This document shows positions 9,885 through 19,003 of a stretch of DNA of 54,753 bases, one piece after another. A program made the position numbers and the translations under genes. The DNA is from Magnetovibrio sp. (lineage in GTDB: Bacteria; Pseudomonadota; Alphaproteobacteria; Rhodospirillales; Casp-alpha2): assembly GCA_002722175.1 (NCBI GenBank), contig PBKU01000043.1, positions 1-54,753 on the forward strand, read 5' to 3'. The notes beneath the pieces were generated by a model. The model was given only the letters and a program-made list of their open reading frames with translations, was not told where the DNA came from and did no database searches. Each line of letters starts with the position of its first letter. The first letter of the stretch is position 1.

Positions 9885-10501
9885 TCGGCAATAATTCCAC
9901 CGACTGCCTGTTAAGCCAAGTCAGATCGTGTCAACTTTGTGTAAAAAATCTCCCTCTTGAGCCAAAACCAATCATTCAGGCATCTATTTCCTCCAAGATC
10001 TTAATCATTGGACAAGCCCCTGGAACCAAAGCTCATAGAACGGGAATTCCCTGGAATGACGCGTCAGGAAAACGGTTGCGAAATTGGCTTAAAATACCAA
10101 AGAACATTTTTTATAATAAATCCCAAATTGCCATAATACCAATGGGGTTTTGTTACCCGGGTCGCACAGTAAATGGCGGGGATTTGCCGCCTAAGACCGA
10201 GTGCGCTCCAACATGGCACGAAAAGATATTAAAACTCTTACCTAAGATTGAGCTAACGATACTAATTGGATCCTATGCCCAAAAATATTATATTGAAACA
10301 GCTAGAAAAGCTACAATGACAAATACCGTATCTAACTGGAGAACTCTATTTCCTCGCATTGCCGCTACACCTCACCCCAGTTGGAGAACCCTGGCCTGGG
10401 AAGAGAAAAATCCTTGGTTTAAAATGGAACTGCTACCTGCTCTCCAAACACGTATTCGTAAAATTCTTAATGCTGAATCCCCATCACCTAATGATGTATA
10501 G
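9881..10501 (+). CDS. Uracil-DNA glycosylase superfamily protein
   Basis: 206 aa with the UDG fold signatures: motif A IIGQAPGTKAHRTG (residues ~42-55) and motif B TPHPSWR near 165. N-terminal CQLC resembles half of the iron-sulfur ligand set of family 4/5 UDGs, but the second Cys pair is not apparent, so cluster binding is doubtful. The motif-A residue is Gln (GQAPG) as in some UDG-like subfamilies. Function is probably base excision or binding of damaged DNA, but specificity is unknown. Overlaps the sirtuin stop by 4 bases. Confidence 0.75.
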   Translation: MIGNNSTDCLLSQVRSCQLCVKNLPLEPKPIIQASISSKILIIGQAPGTKAHRTGIPWNDASGKRLRNWLKIPKNIFYNKSQIAIIPMGFCYPGRTVNGGDLPPKTECAPTWHEKILKLLPKIELTILIGSYAQKYYIETARKATMTNTVSNWRTLFPRIAATPHPSWRTLAWEEKNPWFKMELLPALQTRIRKILNAESPSPNDV

Positions 10502-10571
10502 GGGCGACACCTCCCATGTGCAATTAAGGTTTTGGATTTTTGGTCTATAATTCCTTTCTGCGAAACACCTT

Positions 10572-11771
10572 TTATTTTCTCATTCGAAGCCTTAATGCAT
10601 TTAAGCGGATAAATCCTTCGGCATCCCCCTGATCATATATAGAATCATCTTCAAAAGTTGCTAACTCCTGGTCATAAAGGCTAAACGGAGATTTCCGGCC
10701 TGTCACAATAACGTTACCTTTATATAACTTTAGACGCACGGTCCCCGTAACCCTTGTACTTGCCTTATCAATAGCTGCCTGTAACATTTCTCGCTCTGGT
10801 GCAAACCAAAAACCGTTATATACCATTTCAGTATATTGAGGCACTAACATATCTTTTTGCTTCATACTCTCACGATCAAGTGTCAAACTCTCCATTGCCC
10901 GCCGCGCATGAAACAGAATGGTACCACCAGGTGTTTCATATACTCCTCTTGATTTTATGCCGATAAAACGATTTTCTACTACGTCAAGAATGCCGATTCC
11001 ATTTTTGCTGCCAACTGCATTCAGTTTCTTGAGCAATAATGATGGTGATAATTCTTCACCATTTACCGAAACGGGATCTCCCTGCTCAAATCCAATTAAT
11101 ATTTCTTCTGGTTTATCTGGAGCATTCCACGGAGGGGTAACACGTGTTAAAACTAACCCCCAGTCACATTCTTCCCACGGATCTTCAAGGGCCTTTCCTT
11201 CTGAAGAAATATGTAAAAGGTTAGAGTCCTGGGAGAATGGGGGTTCACCATACTTGTCTTTTGGCACTGAAATCTGATGGGCCTCGGCATATTCTATTAA
11301 CTGGCTTCGGCTTTTAAGGTCCCATTCACGCCAAGGTGCTATAATATTTATATTGGCATTTAGTGCATAATAACTTAGTTCAAAGCGAATCTGGTCATTT
11401 CCTTTCCCCGTTGCGCCATGAGCAACTGAATCTGCCCCGACTTCATCTGCAATCTCAATTTGCCGCTTAGCAATCAAGGGCCGTGCTATGGATGTCCCAA
11501 GGAGATAGTTTCCTTCATAAATTGCATTTGCTCTAAACATTGGGAACACAAAGCTACTAACAAATTCTTCCTGAAGGTCTTCGGTGATAATTGATTTTAC
11601 ACCTAAGGCCTTTGCTCTTTTTTCAGCAACGTCGACTTCTTCACCTTGACCCAAATTTGCCGTAAAGGCAAAAACCTCACAATTATAGGTTTCTTGCAAC
11701 CACTTGAGAATAATCGAAGTGTCAAGCCCTCCTGAGTATGCTAATACAACTTTTTTAACATCACGCGACAT
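10572..11771 (-). CDS. argG: Argininosuccinate synthase
   Basis: Joins citrulline and aspartate with ATP in arginine synthesis. 399 aa, typical of the short bacterial type. The N-terminal PP-loop [15 protein letters not shown] binds [18 protein letters not shown] and the [13 protein letters not shown] block are diagnostic. ATG start. It ends ~70 bp from the convergent UDG-like gene. rlmN lies upstream on the same strand order, but the genes are 150 bp apart and probably separately transcribed. argH is not adjacent. Confidence 0.96.
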   Translation of the reverse strand: MSRDVKKVVLAYSGGLDTSIILKWLQETYNCEVFAFTANLGQGEEVDVAEKRAKALGVKSIITEDLQEEFVSSFVFPMFRANAIYEGNYLLGTSIARPLIAKRQIEIADEVGADSVAHGATGKGNDQIRFELSYYALNANINIIAPWREWDLKSRSQLIEYAEAHQISVPKDKYGEPPFSQDSNLLHISSEGKALEDPWEECDWGLVLTRVTPPWNAPDKPEEILIGFEQGDPVSVNGEELSPSLLLKKLNAVGSKNGIGILDVVENRFIGIKSRGVYETPGGTILFHARRAMESLTLDRESMKQKDMLVPQYTEMVYNGFWFAPEREMLQAAIDKASTRVTGTVRLKLYKGNVIVTGRKSPFSLYDQELATFEDDSIYDQGDAEGFIRLNALRLRMRK

Positions 11772-11921
11772 TCGTTAAATTCCTAATTCTCAATTTCCCA
11801 ATCCCCATTTTTAAAAATATTGCGTAACTATAAAGATCAGTGTTCCGAGAACAAGGGGCTCAAAAAGAGAACACCTACCTTTACGAAAAATAGATCGGCC
11901 TCAAAAAACAGTGCACAAAAA

Positions 11922-13022
11922 TTATGACTTTGATCGTGTATTCAACGATTTTTTACTTGATGATTTTAACTGCCCACAAGCAGCCAAAATATCCCGGCCA
12001 CGAGGGTTTCGAACAGGCGATGAATAACCGGCCTTATTAACTATTGAAGCAAACTGATTAATCGTTTTCCTCGAAGAGCCGTCAAATGGTGCCCCTGGCC
12101 ATGGATTAAATGGAATTAAATTTACTTTTGCAGGAATACCCTTAATTAATCGCACTAGCTCACGCGCGTCAGTCACACTATCATTTATTCCTTTTAGCAT
12201 AACATATTCAAACGTTATTCTTCGCGCATTATTAGCTGCAGGGTAGTCTTTGCAGGCTCTCAGGAGCTCAGCTATAGGCCACTTTTTATTTATTGGTACT
12301 AATTGATCTCTTAGATCATCTGTAACAGCATGAAGGCTAATTGCTAAATTTACTCCGAGTTCTGTTCCGCATTTCTTTATCTTTGGAACTACTCCAGAGG
12401 TCGAAAGCGTTATTCTGCGCCTTGAAAGAGCAATTCCTTCTGCATCCATGACAATTTTTAGCGCTTTTGCTACATTATCATAATTAAAAAGTGGCTCCCC
12501 CATGCCCATCAAAACTATATTAGAAATTTTCCTTTTCCCATCCTTGGGCGTTGGCCACTCGTCATAATGGTCACGAGCCAACATAAATTGATTTACTATT
12601 TCACTAGCTGAGAGATTACGAACTATGTTTTGAGTTCCAGTGTGGCAAAATGAACAGCTAAGGGTACATCCTACCTGTGAAGAAACACAAAGAGCTCCCC
12701 GATCAGTTTCTGGAATATAAACCATTTCCACTTCATTTCCATCCTCATAACGCAAAAGCCACTTTCTCGCCAAATCACTAGAAATCTTATTAAGTACAAC
12801 TTCAGGTCGTCTAATTTTGAATAAATTATTTAGGTTGGTTCGAGACATTTTTGCAAGAGACGTCATCTCTGAAAAATCTTTCCTTCCTTGAAAATACATC
12901 CAGTGCCAAAGCTGTTTCACCCGAAACGGCTTTTCGTCAATAGCAATTAATTTCCGCAATAGTTCATCACGGTCCAGGCCTACCAAGTCCACCCGATGGT
13001 CTATTTCTGTTTTTTTCGACAT
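11922..13022 (-). CDS. rlmN: Dual-specificity 23S rRNA/tRNA adenine C2-methyltransferase
   Basis: Radical-SAM methylation of A2503 in 23S rRNA and A37 of some tRNAs, affecting translational fidelity. 366 aa. The CxxxCxxC iron-sulfur motif appears as CTLSCSFC followed by [14 protein letters not shown] and the C-terminal [12 protein letters not shown], containing the methyl-carrying Cys, are canonical. The ATG start gives an N-terminal helical domain of normal length. Confidence 0.95.
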   Translation of the reverse strand: MSKKTEIDHRVDLVGLDRDELLRKLIAIDEKPFRVKQLWHWMYFQGRKDFSEMTSLAKMSRTNLNNLFKIRRPEVVLNKISSDLARKWLLRYEDGNEVEMVYIPETDRGALCVSSQVGCTLSCSFCHTGTQNIVRNLSASEIVNQFMLARDHYDEWPTPKDGKRKISNIVLMGMGEPLFNYDNVAKALKIVMDAEGIALSRRRITLSTSGVVPKIKKCGTELGVNLAISLHAVTDDLRDQLVPINKKWPIAELLRACKDYPAANNARRITFEYVMLKGINDSVTDARELVRLIKGIPAKVNLIPFNPWPGAPFDGSSRKTINQFASIVNKAGYSSPVRNPRGRDILAACGQLKSSSKKSLNTRSKS

Positions 13023-13067
13023 ACTTCTAATATTATTAAATCCTATATCCAGTTTGCAAATTCGCTA

Positions 13068-13601
13068 TTAAAATAAGAGGTAGTCTTCTAAAGGGACATG
13101 GTGGGGGTCCTCGCTTCCCAATCGACTTTCAAAAAGAGTAAATTTTTTTACGTCAATTGACTCAATTCCAAAATCATTTTGAATTTTTAACCAATACTCA
13201 ATATCGTGTAAACGTACCCCCTTTAAGCGACCGATTGTAACATGTGGCTTGAATTTTCTGGTTCCAGGGCAAAACCCGCTCCTTATACAGATGTTTTCTA
13301 CTTTCTTTTGGAGACGCAATAATTGTTTCGAACTGCATACCGAAGCCCAGACTGAACGAACTTGACCTTTCTGGCTAAAATATCCAACACCTGAAAGATT
13401 AATGCTAAATGACGGAAAGGCAATTGCACTCAGAGAAAATAATAGATCTTCAACCTCTTTAGGGGCCACTTCACCTAGGAAGCGCAATGTCACATGAAAA
13501 TTCTCACACATAACCCAACGCGCACCCTTTATCCCAGCCTGAAGTGTCCGTAAAGAACTTTTATGGTTATAAGGAATTGAAATAGCTATGAAAACTCGCA
13601 C
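13068..13601 (-). CDS. thpR: RNA 2',3'-cyclic phosphodiesterase (2H phosphoesterase)
   Basis: 177 aa, the usual length of ThpR/LigT. Both catalytic HxT motifs are present: HVTLRFLG (~residue 41) and HVTIGRLKG (~135). The family hydrolyses 2',3'-cyclic phosphates on RNA ends and shows 2'-5' ligase activity in vitro. The start is a GTG (MRVFIAISIP). It lies 45 bp upstream of rlmN on the same strand, so they may be co-transcribed. Confidence 0.9.
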   Translation of the reverse strand: MRVFIAISIPYNHKSSLRTLQAGIKGARWVMCENFHVTLRFLGEVAPKEVEDLLFSLSAIAFPSFSINLSGVGYFSQKGQVRSVWASVCSSKQLLRLQKKVENICIRSGFCPGTRKFKPHVTIGRLKGVRLHDIEYWLKIQNDFGIESIDVKKFTLFESRLGSEDPHHVPLEDYLLF

Positions 13602-13632
13602 TACCTAACCCATTATTCCTTAAGCACTAGAG

Positions 13633-14670
13633 TTATGGCGCTGGATTTGGAAATTCTGAATGTATTTTTGCAATTCCTTCACTCACCTCATCTGTTAACT
13701 CGATATATTCTGAATCAAGGTTTTTTTTCAGTTGTTGAAGAGTTGTTGCACCTATAATTGCTGAAGTGGTAAATCTACGACGACTCACGAATGCTATTGC
13801 CATCTGTGCGGGATCAAGACCATTCGTAAGCGCCAAATCAACATATCTAGCAGTCGCCGATACTGAACGTGCGCTAGTATAGCGTTTGAATTCTGGGAAA
13901 AGAGCTAGACGGCTCTTTGGCGGCTTACCTTCCAAATATTTTCCTGTTAATGTCCCGAATCCTAGGGGGGAGTATGCCAACAGCCCACAATTTTCACGTA
14001 TTGAGATTTCCGCATGCCCCACTTCAAATGCCCGATTCAATAAATTATAGGGGTTTTGAATGGATGCAATACTACAAACTCCTAGTCTTGCTGCACACTC
14101 AATTAGCTTCATTTGCCCCCACGGCGTTTCATTTGAGCTTCCAAAGGCACGGACCTTCCCAACCTCAATCAGCATATTGACCGCCTCTAACTGTTCTTCC
14201 ATGGAAGTGCCTGGACTACCATCTATATGCTTATATTCTAACTGCCCAAAATAACTTCCGGGGCGCTCTGGCCAGTGTGTTTGGTATAAATCTATATAGT
14301 CGGTTTGCAGCCGCCTAAGACTCAAATTAACCGCTTCTTCAAATTGCTTTTTCCCAAATTTCAAATCGCCATTACGTATATGCGAAAATGCACTGCTAGG
14401 ACCGGTAATTTTTGTCGCTAAAACTAGTTTTTCACGGTTACGTCTTTTTTTTATCCAAGATCCAATTATTTCTTCGGTTTTACCCTGCGTTTCAGGATCT
14501 CGCGGTATAGGGTACATTTCAGCTGTATCGATAAAATTTACCCCATGTTCAAACGCCATATCTAATTGTGCATGCCCCTCCTCTTCATTATTCTGGTTGC
14601 CAAACGTCATACTGCCTAAACAGATTCGGCTTACACTAATACCAGTGTGGCCGAGAAAATTCATCTTCAT
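13633..14670 (-). CDS. Aldo/keto reductase (Tas-like)
   Basis: TIM-barrel NADPH-dependent oxidoreductase, ~345 aa. The catalytic tetrad is visible: Asp and Tyr in FIDTAEMY, Lys in LATKITG, His in LYQTHWPER. The C-terminal IIGATTLQQLKKNL cofactor-binding block is typical. The long insert after TAEMY (PIPRDPETQGKTEEIIG) matches the E. coli Tas group. ATG at 14670 is preferred over an in-frame TTG at 14676. Physiological substrate is unknown. Confidence 0.88.
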   Translation of the reverse strand: MKMNFLGHTGISVSRICLGSMTFGNQNNEEEGHAQLDMAFEHGVNFIDTAEMYPIPRDPETQGKTEEIIGSWIKKRRNREKLVLATKITGPSSAFSHIRNGDLKFGKKQFEEAVNLSLRRLQTDYIDLYQTHWPERPGSYFGQLEYKHIDGSPGTSMEEQLEAVNMLIEVGKVRAFGSSNETPWGQMKLIECAARLGVCSIASIQNPYNLLNRAFEVGHAEISIRENCGLLAYSPLGFGTLTGKYLEGKPPKSRLALFPEFKRYTSARSVSATARYVDLALTNGLDPAQMAIAFVSRRRFTTSAIIGATTLQQLKKNLDSEYIELTDEVSEGIAKIHSEFPNPAP

Positions 14671-14881
14671 AGTCAATTACCATCTAAAGTTTTAAACACA
14701 AAAAACATAATAACTACTATTTAGCAGTTGCTAAGAAAAAAAACATCCTTTAAACAAATCAGAAAATTAAGTACACTTACAGTTGAAAAATTCTGTAATA
14801 TTACCATATTTGTAATATAAATGTGCTAAAGTAAAATTTTGCACCTAGTTTAAATTGCATCAGTTAATTGGAGAAAGAAAA

Positions 14882-15616
14882 ATGGCATTAGGACCGAACA
14901 ATAAGTTCCAACTTCGTACAGGAACTATGACAACGGCCCAAGCGCATGACGCGCAAATCGATCTAGGCTTACGCGAATATATGCTTAGAGTGTACAACTA
15001 CATGTGTATAGGCCTCGCTATGACAGGCGCCGTTGCATTTGCCGCATCAACGTCGATGGAATTGATGCAAACCATCCATGGGACAGGGCTTAAATGGATA
15101 ATAATGCTAGCGCCTCTAGGGTTTGTATTTTTTCTTAGTGCACGTATTCACGCCATGTCAGCATCTACCGCGCAAACTGTTTTTTGGGTTTACTCTGCGT
15201 TAATGGGGCTGTCATTAAGCTACATCTTCCTAGCTTACACAGGAACAACGATTACTCGGGTCTTTTTTATTACAGCCGCAACATTTGCAGGCATGAGTCT
15301 CTACGGATATACGACAAAAAGGGATTTGTCAGGAATGGGCAGTTTCCTATTTATGGGGTTAATTGGAATAATAATTGCCAGCATCGTCAATATGTTTCTA
15401 GCTTCATCCGCACTGCATTTTGTTATTTCCGTTATCGGGGTTTTGGTCTTTGTTGGTCTTACCGCATATGATACACAATCAATAAAGTCAATGTATCTTC
15501 AAACTGACAGCGGCGAAATACACCAGAAGAAAGCTATTATGGGCGCGCTTCGTCTTTACCTCGACTTCATAAACCTATTCATCATGCTACTGAGTATTTT
15601 TGGAAATCGGGAATAG
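14882..15616 (+). CDS. Bax inhibitor-1 / YccA family membrane protein
   Basis: About 244 aa with seven hydrophobic segments after a ~35-residue soluble N-terminus, as in TMBIM/BI-1 proteins. The family core (VFWVYSALMGLSLSYIF, then LTAYDTQSIK near the C-terminus) is clear; the two conserved Asp of the pH/Ca2+ latch can be seen in the AYDTQ region and the final helix. The start is the ATG just after a strong GGAGAAAG ribosome site. Roles in this family include calcium leak and FtsH-linked quality control. Confidence 0.9.
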   Translation: MALGPNNKFQLRTGTMTTAQAHDAQIDLGLREYMLRVYNYMCIGLAMTGAVAFAASTSMELMQTIHGTGLKWIIMLAPLGFVFFLSARIHAMSASTAQTVFWVYSALMGLSLSYIFLAYTGTTITRVFFITAATFAGMSLYGYTTKRDLSGMGSFLFMGLIGIIIASIVNMFLASSALHFVISVIGVLVFVGLTAYDTQSIKSMYLQTDSGEIHQKKAIMGALRLYLDFINLFIMLLSIFGNRE

Positions 15617-15628
15617 CTAAAAAAACAC

Positions 15629-15667
15629 TAAAAGAGGCGCTTGATTAAAAATTAGGCGCCTCTTTTA
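15629..15667. terminator. Bidirectional intrinsic terminator
   Basis: A 12-bp perfect stem (core AGAGGCGC/GCGCCTCT, 15629-15640 with 15656-15667) around a 15-base AT-rich loop, with A- and T-runs forming the stem base on either side. It lies between the BI-1 gene (+) and the end of the hydroxyacid dehydrogenase gene (-), so it can stop transcription from both directions. Confidence 0.8.
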
Positions 15668-15696
15668 TAACTACCCACGAAGCCCATTTCTAAGTA

Positions 15697-16659
15697 TTAG
15701 ACCAACAAATTTGGTGGCATCTGCCCCTTAAAAAATGCGTCTAAGTTATCAAGTGCTAAAAACCCCATTTCATCACGTGTCTCATTAGTCGCAGAACCTA
15801 AGTGTGGCAGCAGAAACACATTGGATAGAGATAGATACCGGGAATCAAGATTAGGTTCATTCCTGTACACGTCAAAGCCAACAGCGCTAAGGTGGCCTGA
15901 CTCTAAACCGCCTATTATTGCTTCATCATCAACAACCTCCCCCCGTGAAGTGTTTATTATTATGGCACCCTTGGGTAGAAGCTTAATGTTTTTTTTGTTC
16001 AGCATACCCTTAGTGGCTGATGTCAGGTCACAATTCAACGATAGAAAAGCGGAAACACTTAATAAGCCCTCCAAAGTTCCATGATAAATAGCCCCGTCTT
16101 CAAGAGAAGAAGGCAAACGGGTCCGGTTATGATAATGTATTTTCATTCCAATTGCTTTAGCCCGATGCGCAAGCGCACGGCCAATGCTGCCATTTCCAAC
16201 GATGCCAAGCTTTTTGCCCGCTGGGTGAACCCCAAGCAATTGCTCTGGAGCCCACCCCTTCCATTTTCCGCTACTAATTAACTCAAACCCCTCCCGCGCT
16301 CTTCGGGCTGCAGCCAACAAAAGGAGCAAAGCGATATCAGCCGTTGCCTCTGCCATAACGCCAGGTGTGTTAGTGATAGCTATTCCACGAAGTTTTGCAG
16401 CATTCAAATCAATATGTTCAAACCCTGAAGAATAGGTTGCTATAATACGAACACTTTCCGGCAGCTGGCAGATGACTTCCCTGGTCATTTTGTTAGCTGC
16501 ACTTATAAGCAGCCCATCCATGCTTTTAGCCCTCGCAACCAATTCAGCACCTTGCCACAAAGTATCCGAGCGATTTACCGTGGCGCGGTAATCTCTTGCT
16601 GCCCGTTTCCTCACAAGTTTAGGAAAAGAACGTGTCAAAAGGATACAGGGTTTTTCCAT
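15697..16659 (-). CDS. D-2-hydroxyacid dehydrogenase (glyoxylate/hydroxypyruvate reductase-like)
   Basis: 320 aa, two-domain D-2-HDH fold. The Rossmann motif GIVGNGSIGRAL is central. The catalytic Arg is in NTSRGEVVDD, the Glu in YRNEPNL, the His in LPHLGSAT. This sequence class resembles glyoxylate/hydroxypyruvate reductases (GyaR) and D-glycerate dehydrogenases. The ATG directly abuts the stop of the upstream SDR gene (TGAATG), so the pair is a two-gene operon and probably works on related hydroxy/oxo-acid substrates. Confidence 0.88.
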   Translation of the reverse strand: MEKPCILLTRSFPKLVRKRAARDYRATVNRSDTLWQGAELVARAKSMDGLLISAANKMTREVICQLPESVRIIATYSSGFEHIDLNAAKLRGIAITNTPGVMAEATADIALLLLLAAARRAREGFELISSGKWKGWAPEQLLGVHPAGKKLGIVGNGSIGRALAHRAKAIGMKIHYHNRTRLPSSLEDGAIYHGTLEGLLSVSAFLSLNCDLTSATKGMLNKKNIKLLPKGAIIINTSRGEVVDDEAIIGGLESGHLSAVGFDVYRNEPNLDSRYLSLSNVFLLPHLGSATNETRDEMGFLALDNLDAFFKGQMPPNLLV

Positions 16660-17406
16660 TCAAACACATCTCCCTCCATCTACTTCTAAACACACACCAG
16701 TAATTAAGCTTGCCTCTTCCGAACACAAAAATAATGCGGCATTCGCTATATCTATAGGGGTCGACATACGGCCAAGAGGAATCGTTTCAATGAATTTTTT
16801 TCGGAGCGCCGGAGTATCTTCACCACCAAGAAATTCCCGCGTCATGCCGGTTTCCCCTATCACGGGATTGATAGCATTTACCCTGATATTTTTTGGGGCC
16901 AGCTCAAGTGCCATGGATTTTGTTAAAGTTAATACTGCACCTTTTGAACCATTATACCAAGTTAACCCAGGACGTGGACTTTTAGCTGCTGTTGATGCCG
17001 TGTTTAGGATTACACCGCTCCTCGCTTTTTGCAGCTCAGGAACAGCATGTTTGCACGTCAAAAAAATACTTTTTACATTTACAGCAAAAATTCGATCAAA
17101 TGTAGCTTCGTCAACATCTGTCATTGGCCCGCGTCTCTGGGGCATTCCAGCATTATTAATCAAAACATCAAGACACCCAAATTCAGCGACGGTCTTAGAT
17201 ACTAAGGCAGCAACACTTTCATTACTAGAAACATCCGTCTCCACAAAGAACGGGCTCGACATCTCAGCGGCCACCCTTTCTCCGTTTTTTTTATCAATAT
17301 CGGCTATCACAACAGTGGCACCCTCTTCATCAAATCGGCGCGCCATCCCCTCACCAAAGCCGCTACCACCGCCCGTGACAATTACAACCTTATTTTGCAA
17401 CTGCAT
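16660..17406 (-). CDS. SDR-family oxidoreductase
   Basis: 248-aa classical short-chain dehydrogenase. TGGGSGFGEG binds NAD(P); Asp in VIADID suggests NAD preference; NNAG and the Ser-Tyr-Lys triad (ASTAAKSP, then YNGSKG) are in place. C-terminal GVCLEVDGGRCV is family-typical. Start at ATG 17406, preceded by GAGGAGA in the coding orientation; a TTG at 17421 is less likely. Transcribed with the adjoining 2-hydroxyacid dehydrogenase and divergent from dmdA. Substrate unknown. Confidence 0.88.
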   Translation of the reverse strand: MQLQNKVVIVTGGGSGFGEGMARRFDEEGATVVIADIDKKNGERVAAEMSSPFFVETDVSSNESVAALVSKTVAEFGCLDVLINNAGMPQRRGPMTDVDEATFDRIFAVNVKSIFLTCKHAVPELQKARSGVILNTASTAAKSPRPGLTWYNGSKGAVLTLTKSMALELAPKNIRVNAINPVIGETGMTREFLGGEDTPALRKKFIETIPLGRMSTPIDIANAALFLCSEEASLITGVCLEVDGGRCV

Positions 17407-17873
17407 TAAGTCTCCTCTCAAAACAACACGTCTTTTTCTTCAGGCACCATTACTTAAAGACCACATGAAAGATTAACTTTAAAAAAACTAATTGTCGCGA
17501 AATAAAAATAATTGAATTTATCATTGGCAGGAGGAAACTAATATATCCACTTACCGAAGCCCTAATAGGAATTCAAAGTCAATTATAATTAAGTAAAGCA
17601 GAAAATTTTTTGCATACTCTAAATTCATTAAATAGGGCTTATTAAATTATACAATAAAGCAACCAAATAGAACCCATTAAGAATTTGGGATTTTTACGAA
17701 TTCTTTAAAAACAAGTACACACCACCCACTGAAACGGGATATGGAAATTTTTCCAAGTATAGGCTAGTTTTTCTGGTTAGCATATAATAAATCAGATTGG
17801 CTTACACACAAAAAGCTTCTAAAATTCCTTGCTGTAATTATTTGGTCTTTAAACTGTATATTATAAAGCTCTT
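17407..17873. other. Intergenic regulatory region between SDR and dmdA
   Basis: About 470 very AT-rich bases separating divergent operons. I find no open frame with a usable start and no RNA gene. TATAAT-like hexamers lie shortly before the dmdA ATG (around 17857-17866) and could serve as a -10 element, but no matching -35 is convincing. Confidence 0.45.
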
Positions 17874-18986
17874 ATGTCTGCTCCACCTTTTTTAACCATA
17901 TCTCGCCGCACCCGCAAAACACCTTTCTCTAAGAGAGTCCATCAATCAGGAGTTTCCGCGTATACGGTTTATAACCATACTCTTTTACCAACGATATTCG
18001 AGTCAATAGAGGCCGATTATCGGCACCTGAAAAAACATGTACAAATATGGGACGTTACATGTGAAAGACAAGTTGAAGTTTCTGGCCCGGATTCTAACCA
18101 ATTAATACAAATGTTGACCCCTCGAAATCTCGATGGATTCAAGCCGGGAAAGTGCTTTTATGCTCCGATAACAGACAAAAATGGTGGTATGCTAAACGAT
18201 CCAATCTTTTTAAAAATAGACAAAAACAAGTACTGGTTATCAATTAGCGATAGCGATGTACTACTTTGGGTAAAAGGCCTCGCATATGGGATGGGCTTGA
18301 ATGTTCTTATTGACGAGCCAGAGGTTGCACCATTAGCGATACAAGGACCTAAATCGGCTAAGTTGGCAGCACGTATTTTTGGAGAACAAGTTCATCAAAT
18401 TGAATTTTTCAATTATTCAATGCTTGCTTTCCACGGTTGCAAGCTGCTTGTTTCTCGCTCGGGATGGTCTAAGCAAGATGGGTTTGAAATATTTGTGACC
18501 GGAACAGATATAGCTGAACCATTATGGGATGCACTATTCAAATCAGGAGAAGATCTTAACGTTCGCGCTGGTTGCCCAAATCTTATTGAAAGAATCGAGG
18601 CTGGGCTTTTATCTTACGGCAACGATATGACCCGAGAAAACAATCCTTATGAATGCGGGTTAGGAAGATTCTGTGAACCAGAATCCGCCGTCCACTGCAT
18701 TGGTAGAAATGCCCTTTTAAAAGTTGCTGCGCATGGACCTAAAAAACAAATTAGAAATTTTTCGATTACAGGGAACGCACTGGAACCATGTGTACATCCC
18801 TGGCCTTTGTTTGCCAATGGAAAGATAATAGGTGAGATCACGTCTGCTGCTTGGTCACCTTGCTTTAATACTAATGTAGCTTTAGGAATGATTGCGATTG
18901 AACTTAGTAAGGATGGCAACCAAGTTGAAGTTGAAACGCCTAATGGTTTTCGAGATGCAATAGTGAAGAAGTCATCATTTATTTAA
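17874..18986 (+). CDS. dmdA: Dimethylsulfoniopropionate (DMSP) demethylase
   Basis: Predicted THF-dependent transfer of one methyl group from DMSP, giving methylmercaptopropionate (MMPA) and 5-methyl-THF, the first step of DMSP demethylation in marine bacteria. 370 aa with a GcvT fold. It shares DmdA-specific blocks remembered from characterised alphaproteobacterial enzymes: SRRTRKTPF at the N-terminus, AYTVYNHTLLPT, VWDVTCERQV-like IWDVTCERQVEV, RSGWSKQDGFEI and LLSYGNDMTRENNPYECGLG. The GcvT T-protein lacks this set, and no gcvH or gcvP is nearby. An acyl-CoA ligase follows 17 bp downstream. Assignment is by motif memory; no alignment was run. Confidence 0.82.
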   Translation: MSAPPFLTISRRTRKTPFSKRVHQSGVSAYTVYNHTLLPTIFESIEADYRHLKKHVQIWDVTCERQVEVSGPDSNQLIQMLTPRNLDGFKPGKCFYAPITDKNGGMLNDPIFLKIDKNKYWLSISDSDVLLWVKGLAYGMGLNVLIDEPEVAPLAIQGPKSAKLAARIFGEQVHQIEFFNYSMLAFHGCKLLVSRSGWSKQDGFEIFVTGTDIAEPLWDALFKSGEDLNVRAGCPNLIERIEAGLLSYGNDMTRENNPYECGLGRFCEPESAVHCIGRNALLKVAAHGPKKQIRNFSITGNALEPCVHPWPLFANGKIIGEITSAAWSPCFNTNVALGMIAIELSKDGNQVEVETPNGFRDAIVKKSSFI

Positions 18987-19003
18987 AGGTAGAGGAAAGA
19001 TTC

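Noticed and set aside
17874-18986. Calling the gene glycine-cleavage T-protein (gcvT)
   Set aside because: DmdA-specific blocks are present and neither gcvH nor gcvP is adjacent; a ligase follows instead.
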